The translations under genes were made by a program, and so were the position numbers. Shown one piece after another: positions 1 to 5,251 of a stretch of 10,017 nucleotides of DNA. Location: positions 1-10,017 of the forward strand of contig JAUHVS010000162.1 of assembly GCA_030424955.1 (NCBI GenBank), written 5' to 3'. How positions within the stretch are numbered: the stretch's first letter is position 1; each line of letters starts with the position of its first letter. The stretch comes from a bacterium. GTDB taxonomy: Bacteria > Myxococcota_A > Bradymonadia > UBA7976 > UBA1532. The notes below the pieces were generated by a model that searched no databases, had not been told where the DNA came from, and worked only from the letters and a program-made list of their open reading frames with translations.

Positions 1-252
1 CTGCCCGGTCAGGGCGCGCAGGGCGGCCGGCAGGTCCGCCTCAGCCGCGGCGGGGCCAACGCCAAAGCCAGGCCACGGCGCGACCTCACCCCAGGCCACG
101 CGGCCGGCGCTGTCGTGCAGGGCGATCCACCAGCCCGTGCGGGCGTCGAAGCGGCCCTGCGCCGTGGTGATGGGCCGGGCGAAGGGCAGCCGGTACGGCC
201 GCGCCTCGGCGCGGATCACCGTGGCGGGCCGGGTGTCGAGGGCGGCGCTCAC
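1..252 (-). CDS. menC: o-succinylbenzoate synthase, N-terminal part (runs off the left edge)
   Basis: The first 84 codons of an enolase-superfamily enzyme that dehydrates SHCHC to o-succinylbenzoate in menaquinone synthesis. Only the N-terminal capping domain is visible. It shows the family pattern of a Y-R-L-P-F strand (residues 20-24), a P-I-T-T-A-Q-G segment (27-33), and W-G-E-V-A-P-W-P-G-F-G (54-64), the counterpart of the G-W-G-E-x-x-P-x-P-G-F segment of known MenC proteins. The catalytic barrel with its Lys and metal-binding acids lies outside the window. The GTG start at 252-250 overlaps the TGA of menA in a GTGA arrangement, with a purine-rich GGGGGTG about five bases upstream, which indicates translational coupling. 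A dipeptide epimerase of the same superfamily would look similar at this end. The men operon context makes MenC much more likely. Confidence 0.88.
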   Translation of the reverse strand, partial: MSAALDTRPATVIRAEARPYRLPFARPITTAQGRFDARTGWWIALHDSAGRVAWGEVAPWPGFGVGPAAAEADLPAALRALTGQ

Positions 253-1148
253 AGCAGCACCCCCACGCTCAGCAGCAGGCCGTACACCAGCTCCAGCCGG
301 GCGGTGGCGCCCAGCCACGGGTTGAGGGCCGCGCCGTCGGTGCGGCGCAGCGCGCGCACGGCCTTCGCGGCCAGCGGCAGGCTCAGCAGCGGCAGCGCCC
401 AGCCCCAGCCCGCGCCGGCGATCACGTAGCCCACCGGCACGGCGTAGGCGAACGCCACCAGCGCCACGTACTCGAGGCGCCCGAAGCCCTCGCCGAAGCG
501 CACCACCACCGTGCGCTTCCCGGCGCGGGCGTCGCCCACGCGGTCGCGCAGGTTGTTGACCACCAGGATCGCCGTGGCCAGCGCCCCGACCGCCGCGCCC
601 GCCCACCACGCCGCCGCGGGGGCGGCCCCGCCCTGCACCCAGTAGGTGCCCACGGTGGCGCCGAAGCCGAAGAACAGCAGCACGAACAGGTCGCCCAGCC
701 CGTGGTAGCCCAGGGGGAAGGGCCCGGCGGTGTAGGCGATGGCCGACAGCACGCTGGCCACGCCCAGCGCCAGGATCGGCGCGCCGCCCACCCAGGTGAG
801 GTAGACGCCCAGGGCCGCCGCGGCCGCCAGGCTCAGGGCCGCGCCGCGGGCCACCTGCCGCGGCGTGAGCCAGCCCTTGGCGGTCGCGCGGGCGGGGCCC
901 AGGCGGTCCTCGGTGTCGGCGCCCTTGTGGAAGTCCGCGTAATCATTGACGAGGTTGCTGCCGATCTGGATGAGCAGCGCGCCCGCCAGGGCCGCCAGGG
1001 CGGGGCCCAGGGCGCGGTGCCCGTCGGCCCAGGCGAGGGCGGTCCCCACGAACACCGGCACGGCGCCGGCCCACAGGGTCGCGGGCCGGATGGCGGCGAT
1101 CCACACGCCCACGGCGCTGGCCGGGCGGGCGGCGTTCGGGGCGCTCAT
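249..1148 (-). CDS. menA: 1,4-dihydroxy-2-naphthoate polyprenyltransferase
   Basis: An integral membrane prenyltransferase of the UbiA superfamily, 299 residues. It joins a polyprenyl diphosphate to 1,4-dihydroxy-2-naphthoate to make demethylmenaquinone. Both Asp-rich Mg-diphosphate sites are present: N-D-Y-A-D-F-H-K-G-A-D-T-E-D-R (68-82) and N-N-L-R-D-R-V-G-D (198-206), the latter followed by A-G-K-R-T, which is typical of MenA rather than UbiA. The protein begins with the usual W-I-x-A-x-R-P segment (16-22) and has a series of hydrophobic membrane segments. The start is the ATG at 1148-1146, because GAGGTG lies five bases upstream and the ATG overlaps the menD stop as ATGA. The frame stays open further upstream, but that stretch lies inside menD. 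It ends inside the menC start codon. Length is normal for the family. Confidence 0.96.
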   Translation of the reverse strand: MSAPNAARPASAVGVWIAAIRPATLWAGAVPVFVGTALAWADGHRALGPALAALAGALLIQIGSNLVNDYADFHKGADTEDRLGPARATAKGWLTPRQVARGAALSLAAAAALGVYLTWVGGAPILALGVASVLSAIAYTAGPFPLGYHGLGDLFVLLFFGFGATVGTYWVQGGAAPAAAWWAGAAVGALATAILVVNNLRDRVGDARAGKRTVVVRFGEGFGRLEYVALVAFAYAVPVGYVIAGAGWGWALPLLSLPLAAKAVRALRRTDGAALNPWLGATARLELVYGLLLSVGVLL

Positions 1149-2908
1149 GCCTGCACCTCGGCGCGCACGGCGGCCCACGCGGCGGCGCGCTGGACGCGGT
1201 CCACGGCGCGGTCCACCCGCAGGTGCAGCACCTGGGGGCCACCCCGGCGGGCAGCCGAGGCCACGGCGTCGGCCAGCGCCCCGGCCTCGACCGCCGCGCA
1301 GGGCACGCCCAGGCCGGCGCACACGCCCGCCACGTCCAGCGCCTGCGGCGTGAGGCACAGCCGCTCGAAGCGGGCGGCGGGGGCCTGGACCAGGGGCAGG
1401 TGCTCGAAGATGCCCCCGCCGCCGTTGTCCACCACCACGAGCGTCACGGGGGCCTGGGTGCTGCCCAGCAGGTGCAGCCCGGCCAGGTCGTGGGTGAAGG
1501 CGAGGTCGCCGATCAGCACGGTCACCGGCGCCGCGGTGCCCAGGGCGACCCCGACGGCGGTGCTCAGGGTGCCGTCGATGCCGTTGGCGCCGCGGCTCAC
1601 GAAGGCCCGCTGGGCGGGGGCCTGCGGCGGCGTGAAGTTATCGAGGTCGCGGAAGGCCAGGCTGCTCGCCCCCAGGATCGAGGCGCCGGCGGGCGTGGCC
1701 TGGGCGACGGCGTAGGCGGCGGCCCCGCCCCACGCCACGCCGTCGCTGGCCGCGCCGTCGAGGGCCCGGCGGGCCTGAGCGTCCAGGGCGGTCCAGGCGG
1801 CGCGCCACGCGGGGGGCGTCTCGCCCCCGGGCGCCGCGGCCAGATCGGCCACCAGCGCCGTCAGCAGGGCGGTGGGCGCGGCGGCGATGACGGCCTGCAT
1901 GGGCAGATCCCCGGCCTGCCGCTGGCCGGCGGGATCGATCCCGATCAGGGTGGGCGCGGTGGCCCGCAGCCAGCCCTGCACGGCGCGGCTGTGCGGCGCG
2001 CGGCCCAGCCGCAGCACCAGGTCGGGGCGCAGCCGCTCGGCAAGCTCCGGCGCCCGGGCCAGCGCGTCGTGGGTGGTGACGACCCCGGCCGGCGCACCCA
2101 GGCGCGCGCCAGACCCGAACTCGGCGATGACCGGCCAGCCGAGAGCTGCGCCCAGGGCGTGTACGGTGGCGCCAAAGCCGGGGCCGTCGGCCGCGTGCGG
2201 CCCGCAGTGGATCAGCCCACGCTGCGCCCCCCGCAGGCTCGCCAGCAGCGCTGCGCGGGCCGCGGGGGCCAGGGTCGGCGCGCCCTGGTGCCCCGCGGCG
2301 GCCAGGGCCAGGGGGCTGCTCGGGCCGGCCGCCCAGGGCGTCGCCGGGCCGGGGGCCCACAGGGGCTCGCGGAAGGCCAGATCCAGGTGTACGGGCCCCG
2401 CGGGCGTGCGCTGCGCCTGCTGCGCGGCGTCGAGCGCGGCCCCATGCCACACCGAGGCCGGCGTGTGGGCGTCGGGCGCGGGCAGGTCGCGGGCGTGCCG
2501 GGCGAAGGCGCCGAACAGCCGGCGCTGGTCGAGGGTCTGCGGGGCGCCGACGCCGTGCAGCTCCACGGGCCGGTTGGTGGTGAGCAGCACGAGGGGGGTG
2601 GGGGCCTCGCTGGCCTCGATCACGGCGGGCAGCCAGTGCGCGCCGGCCGAGCCCGAGGTGCAGCCCAGGGCCACCGGCGCCCCTGTGGCGCGGGCCAGCC
2701 CCAGGGCGGCGAAGGCGGCCGCGCGCTCGTCGAGCACCACGTGCAGCGCCAGCGCCCCCGCCTCGGCCGCGTCGGCCAGCGCCCAGGCCAGGGGGGTGCT
2801 GCGAGCGCCGGGGGACAGCACGGCGGCGCGCACGCCACCGGCGCACAGCCCCTGCACCACGGCGCGGGCGGCGGCGGCGTTCAGGGAGGCTGAGGCGTCA
2901 GCAGCCAT
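1145..2908 (-). CDS. menD: 2-succinyl-5-enolpyruvyl-6-hydroxy-3-cyclohexene-1-carboxylate (SEPHCHC) synthase
   Basis: A cytosolic thiamine-diphosphate enzyme of 587 residues. It decarboxylates 2-oxoglutarate and adds the succinic semialdehyde unit to isochorismate, the first committed step of menaquinone synthesis. Visible family motifs, in order: S-P-G-A-R-S-T-P-L-A (32-41); D-E-R-A-A (60-64), with E61 matching the cofactor-activating Glu; C-T-S-G-S (83-87); N-R-P-V-E-L...G-A-P-Q-T (112-125); P-V-H-L-D-L-A-F-R-E-P-L; R-G-A-N-G-I-D-G; and the ThDP/Mg site G-D-L (467-469) through D-N-G-G-G-G (494-499). The usual first Asn of that last motif (N-N-N-G-G) is Asp here. The ATG at 2908 has AGGTG five bases upstream and lies inside the last codons of menF, an 11-base overlap. 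The 3' end overlaps menA by four bases. Slightly longer than E. coli MenD (about 556), with no obvious lesion. Confidence 0.97.
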   Translation of the reverse strand: MAADASASLNAAAARAVVQGLCAGGVRAAVLSPGARSTPLAWALADAAEAGALALHVVLDERAAAFAALGLARATGAPVALGCTSGSAGAHWLPAVIEASEAPTPLVLLTTNRPVELHGVGAPQTLDQRRLFGAFARHARDLPAPDAHTPASVWHGAALDAAQQAQRTPAGPVHLDLAFREPLWAPGPATPWAAGPSSPLALAAAGHQGAPTLAPAARAALLASLRGAQRGLIHCGPHAADGPGFGATVHALGAALGWPVIAEFGSGARLGAPAGVVTTHDALARAPELAERLRPDLVLRLGRAPHSRAVQGWLRATAPTLIGIDPAGQRQAGDLPMQAVIAAAPTALLTALVADLAAAPGGETPPAWRAAWTALDAQARRALDGAASDGVAWGGAAAYAVAQATPAGASILGASSLAFRDLDNFTPPQAPAQRAFVSRGANGIDGTLSTAVGVALGTAAPVTVLIGDLAFTHDLAGLHLLGSTQAPVTLVVVDNGGGGIFEHLPLVQAPAARFERLCLTPQALDVAGVCAGLGVPCAAVEAGALADAVASAARRGGPQVLHLRVDRAVDRVQRAAAWAAVRAEVQA

Positions 2909-4403
2909 GGCGCACCTGCGCGTGGGTGTCGGGATCCGCCGGCGGCCGGGCGGGGGCGCTGGCCGGGGCGCTGGCCGGGGCGCTGGCGCCCGCGGTGGGC
3001 GTGGTCCGCAGCGCGGCGCGCACGGGCATCAGCTTGACCGCCGTCTCGCGCCACTCCCGCGCGGGATCGCTGCCCGACACGATACCGGCGCCGGCGAAGG
3101 CCGTGGCGCCGGTGGGGGCCACCAGGGCGGAGCGGATCGCCACCCGCGCGACCCCGCCGCCGTCGGGGGTCAGCCAGCCAAAGGGCGCGCCGTACCAGCC
3201 GCGATCCAGGGGCTCCGCCTCGGCCAGCCACTGGGCCGCGGCCCGGCGGGGGCTGCCCCCCAGCGCGGGGGTGGGGTGCAGGCAGGTGATCACGTCGAGC
3301 AGCCCCACGTGGGCCTGCAGGCGGCCCTCCAGCCGGGTCTCCAGGTGGTGCACGCTCGCCAGGGTGCGCAGCTGCGGGCGGGTGTCGCCGCCCAGCAGGG
3401 GGCACACGGCCACCAGCGCCGTGCGGATGCCGTCGACCACGGCCTGGTGCTCGCGCTGATCCTTGGCGCTCGCGAGCAGGGCCTGGCCCGCCTGCGCGTC
3501 GGCGGCCGCGCCGTACAGGGGCCGGGCGATGGTGCCCGCCAGGGCCTGCGTGCGCAGGGTGGGGCCGCGCACCTCGGCCAGCAGCTCGGGCGTGGCCCCC
3601 AGGAACACAGCGCCGGCGCCGGCGCTCAGGGCGAACACCAGCGTGCCGCGCTCCCGGGTGGCGAGGGCCTCGAAGGTCGCGGCGGGATCGAGCCGCGTGC
3701 CGGCGGGGGCGGGGCAGTGGACGGCGCGGGCCAGCACCACCTTCTGCAGCAGATCGGCGTCGCAGGCGCGCACGGCGTCGGCCACCCGGGCGCACCAGGC
3801 GGCCTCGCTCTCGAGGGGGCGGGGCTCGTCGGCGAGGGGGGCCGAGGGCGCGCCGGAGCCGTCGGTGAACGGCAGGGCGCGGGGGCGCGCGGGGGCCGGC
3901 GCGTCGATGGTCCCCTCGGGCCCGATGGCCTGGTGGCGGACCTGCCACCACGGGCTGCGGCCGTCGGCCCGCCACCAGAGGGTGTGTGGCACCCGCAGCT
4001 CGCCCAGGGGGGCGGTGGCCCATGGCGAGTCCGCGGGGCGGGGGCCAGGGCTGAAGGGCAGCGCGAAGCAGGCGAGGGGGGCGGCGGCGGGCGGCTGCCC
4101 CTGCACGACCAGCGCGGCCTGGGCGTGGGCGTAGCGCAGCCTGGCCTCGGCGGCGTCGGCCACGGGCCCGCCCCACTGGGGCAGCGCCCCCACGGCGAGG
4201 ACCTGGGCGCCGGTGGCCTGATCCACCGCGGCGAACACCGGCTCACCGGCCGCCAGGGCTGCCCGCAGCCCGGCGTCGACCCGCACGGCGGGGCTGGGCT
4301 GGGCCTGCCGCAGCAGCGCCGGGCGGCCCGTGGCCTGCGCGCGCGCCGCCGCCCGGCGCAGCAGCGCGGGGTCCTGGGTCGCGGGGGCGGTCGGTGTCGT
4401 CAC
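2898..4403 (-). CDS. menF: isochorismate synthase, first gene of the men operon
   Basis: A chorismate-binding enzyme that isomerises chorismate to isochorismate, feeding MenD. Taking GTG at 4403 as start gives 501 residues. Family motifs: K-V-V-L-A-R (from about 221, the Lys matching the general base of E. coli MenF), F-L-G-A-T-P-E-L-L (267-275), L-A-G-T-I-A-R (288-294), H-L-E-T (353-356), L-H-P-T-P-A-L-G-G (375-383), R-G-W-Y-G-A-P-F-G-W (401-410) and A-G-A-G-I-V (437-442), then an E-T-x-x-K close. After about residue 467 there is a low-complexity Ala/Ser/Pro tail ending H-G-C that the family does not need. An ATG at 4460 is in frame but would put the start inside the predicted -35 box and the operator inside the gene. 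AAGGGA nine bases before the GTG supports the shorter form. Entry into menaquinone rather than siderophore synthesis follows from the menD, menA and menC neighbours. Confidence 0.94.
   Translation of the reverse strand: MTTPTAPATQDPALLRRAAARAQATGRPALLRQAQPSPAVRVDAGLRAALAAGEPVFAAVDQATGAQVLAVGALPQWGGPVADAAEARLRYAHAQAALVVQGQPPAAAPLACFALPFSPGPRPADSPWATAPLGELRVPHTLWWRADGRSPWWQVRHQAIGPEGTIDAPAPARPRALPFTDGSGAPSAPLADEPRPLESEAAWCARVADAVRACDADLLQKVVLARAVHCPAPAGTRLDPAATFEALATRERGTLVFALSAGAGAVFLGATPELLAEVRGPTLRTQALAGTIARPLYGAAADAQAGQALLASAKDQREHQAVVDGIRTALVAVCPLLGGDTRPQLRTLASVHHLETRLEGRLQAHVGLLDVITCLHPTPALGGSPRRAAAQWLAEAEPLDRGWYGAPFGWLTPDGGGVARVAIRSALVAPTGATAFAGAGIVSGSDPAREWRETAVKLMPVRAALRTTPTAGASAPASAPASAPARPPADPDTHAQVRHGC
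2953..2988 (-). repeat. Three tandem 12-base units in the 3' end of menF
   Basis: The plus strand reads GGGGCGCTGGCC three times in a row (2953-2964, 2965-2976, 2977-2988), the last base of the third copy differing. On the coding strand it encodes an A-S-A-P tetrapeptide repeat in the MenF tail. The unit is a multiple of three, so copy-number change would keep the frame. Confidence 0.85.
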
Positions 4404-4405
4404 GT

Positions 4406-4425
4406 TGTTCAGTCCCTTGTGAACA
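4406..4425. promoter_or_regulatory. Operator-like inverted repeat O1 at the men transcription start
   Basis: TGTTC-N10-GAACA, extended by one more pair to TTGTTC...GAACAA. It ends three bases from the menF start codon and covers the predicted transcription start of the men operon. A near-identical repeat lies at 4550-4569. Both share TGTTCAG on the left, a ten-base spacer and GAACA on the right. The position suits repression by blocking RNA polymerase. That the neighbouring GbsR/MarR-type regulator binds it is an inference. Confidence 0.6.
4413..4418 (-). promoter_or_regulatory. Ribosome binding site deciding the menF start
   Basis: AAGGGA on the minus strand, nine bases before GTG at 4403. 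There is no comparable site before the alternative in-frame ATG at 4460. The site lies inside operator O1. Confidence 0.55.
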
Positions 4426-4431
4426 AGCCGG

Positions 4432-4460
4432 AACCTAGTCCAGAACTCGGCCGGGTTCAA
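4432..4460 (-). promoter_or_regulatory. Sigma70-like promoter of the men operon
   Basis: On the minus strand, -35 TTGAAC (4460-4455), a 17-base spacer and -10 TAGGTT (4437-4432). The -35 matches the consensus at four of six positions. The -10 keeps the key first T, second A and last T. Transcription would begin near 4425 and leave a leader of about 22 bases before the menF GTG. GTTC/GAAC half-sites recur through the promoter at 4455, 4443, 4431, 4421 and 4407. Confidence 0.55.
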
Positions 4461-4498
4461 GTCGGCGTCCGTGCGGGTCTGATGCTTTGGGCATTGGC

Positions 4499-4528
4499 TT
4501 GGATGCCCATGGCGCGGCGTGCTAGTTT
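4499..4528 (+). promoter_or_regulatory. Possible promoter of the GbsR/MarR-type regulator gene
   Basis: TTGGAT (4499-4504), an 18-base spacer and TAGTTT (4523-4528), in an AT-richer patch that stands out in this GC-rich DNA. Predicted start near 4535, about 15 bases before operator O2. The match to consensus is weaker than for the men promoter. Confidence 0.35.
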
Positions 4529-4549
4529 ATCCAAACCGCCGCGCTGGCA

Positions 4550-4569
4550 TGTTCAGCCGAATGAGAACA
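4550..4569. promoter_or_regulatory. Operator-like inverted repeat O2 upstream of the regulator gene
   Basis: TGTTC-N10-GAACA, with the same arms and spacer length as O1 and the same two bases (AG) after the left arm. It lies 21 bases before the regulator's ATG and downstream of its likely promoter. This placement suggests autoregulation by a roadblock. Confidence 0.55.
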
Positions 4570-4590
4570 GTCCATGGATGAGCCCCGCCC

Positions 4591-5169
4591 ATGACCGGTC
4601 ATCGCCCCCCCCCGGCCGACGTCGATCCGCTCACCCGGCGGGTGCTGAAGGTGTGCGACGGCGTCGGCGCCTTCATCGAGTACTGGGGCTTCAAGGCCAT
4701 CCACGGGCGCATCTGGACCATGCTGGCCCTCAAGGGCGTGCCGGCCTCGCAGAGCGACATCGCCCGCACCCTGCAGGTCAGCCGGTCCCTGGTGAGCACG
4801 GCGGTCAGCGAGCTGGTGGACTACGGCCTGGTGCGGCCGGTGGGCGATCACCGCAACGCGCCCTACGAGGCGGTGCTCGACGTGTGGCCCACCATCAGCG
4901 ACGTGCTCCGCGAGCGGGAGTGGATGCTGCTCGAGGGGGTGCGCCAGTCCCTCGAGGCCGCCCGCGACACGCCCTCGGCGCCGGGGGATCCGGACGGCTG
5001 GGACGCCGATCGCGTCCAGCTGCTGCTCACCATGACCGAGCTCGCCCAGGCCGTGCTGCGGCTGCTGATCCGCCTGCGCCTGCCCCGCGGGGCCGACCGC
5101 GTGAGCGGCTGGCTGACCCGCGCCCTGGGCCTCGCGCAGAAGATGGGGCGCTCGCGCCTGGCGAGCTGA
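4591..5169 (+). CDS. GbsR/MarR-family transcriptional regulator
   Basis: A 192-residue DNA-binding regulator. After a short start rich in Pro, residues 24-94 form a winged helix-turn-helix of the GbsR type: F-I-E-Y-W-G-F and H-G-R-I-W-T-M-L-A-L, the helix-turn-helix S-Q-S-D-I-A-R-T-L-Q-V-S-R-S-L-V-S-T-A-V-S-E-L (53-75), then Y-G-L-V-R-P-V (78-84) and the wing H-R-N-A-P-Y-E (87-93). The rest is mostly helical and probably serves dimer formation. It is divergent from the men operon across a region with two matching inverted repeats, so it probably controls men and itself. The ligand or signal cannot be read from the sequence. Start choice is uncertain: ATG at 4591 has only a weak purine stretch upstream, and a nine-C run lies at codons 5-8. 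Family assignment is firm; regulation of men is inferred. Confidence 0.88.
   Translation: MTGHRPPPADVDPLTRRVLKVCDGVGAFIEYWGFKAIHGRIWTMLALKGVPASQSDIARTLQVSRSLVSTAVSELVDYGLVRPVGDHRNAPYEAVLDVWPTISDVLREREWMLLEGVRQSLEAARDTPSAPGDPDGWDADRVQLLLTMTELAQAVLRLLIRLRLPRGADRVSGWLTRALGLAQKMGRSRLAS
4605..4613 (+). repeat. Nine-C homopolymer in codons 5-8 of the regulator
   Basis: An uninterrupted run of nine C directly after the start of the regulator gene, encoding Pro-Pro-Pro. Such runs can slip during replication. Loss of one C would also bring the upstream ATG at 4578 into frame with the rest of the gene. It could equally be a neutral product of GC bias or a sequencing length error. Confidence 0.7.
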
Positions 5170-5205
5170 TCCGTCGGGCGCCCACGCGCCCGCGCCGGCG
5201 GCGGT

Positions 5206-5228
5206 CGGGCCCCCGCGACAGGGGCCCG
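5206..5228. other. Strong GC hairpin between the regulator and the receiver-like gene
   Basis: Perfect eight-base arms CGGGCCCC / GGGGCCCG (5206-5213 and 5221-5228) around a seven-base loop, 37 bases after the regulator's stop. There is no T-tract, so it is not a classical intrinsic terminator. It could still slow or end transcription, or protect the 3' end of the mRNA. It overlaps the predicted -35 and spacer of the next promoter. Confidence 0.4.
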
Positions 5229-5243
5229 CTGCGCTGCTAGACT
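5215..5243 (+). promoter_or_regulatory. Predicted promoter placing transcription start at the GTG codon
   Basis: GCGACA (5215-5220), a 17-base spacer and TAGACT (5238-5243). The boxes each match sigma70 consensus at four of six positions. The start would fall at about 5250-5252, on or just before the GTG at 5252. No Shine-Dalgarno sequence is present, which fits a leaderless mRNA. Confidence 0.45.
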
Positions 5244-5251
5244 CCCGCGCC

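Noticed and set aside
4431..4458. GAACC-N18-GGTTC as a third operator palindrome.
   Set aside because: The spacer is 18 rather than 10 bases, and the arms differ in the fifth base from O1 and O2. It is better treated as two of the repeated half-sites.
5206..5228. The hairpin as a classical rho-independent terminator of the regulator gene.
   Set aside because: The stem is strong, but no T-run follows. I list it only as a hairpin.
1872..5240. A plus-strand frame open for more than 3.3 kb opposite menD and menF.
   Set aside because: It lies antisense to well-supported genes. Its translation is low-complexity Gly/Arg/Ala sequence with no recognisable motif. Long open frames on the wrong strand are expected at this GC content and codon bias.
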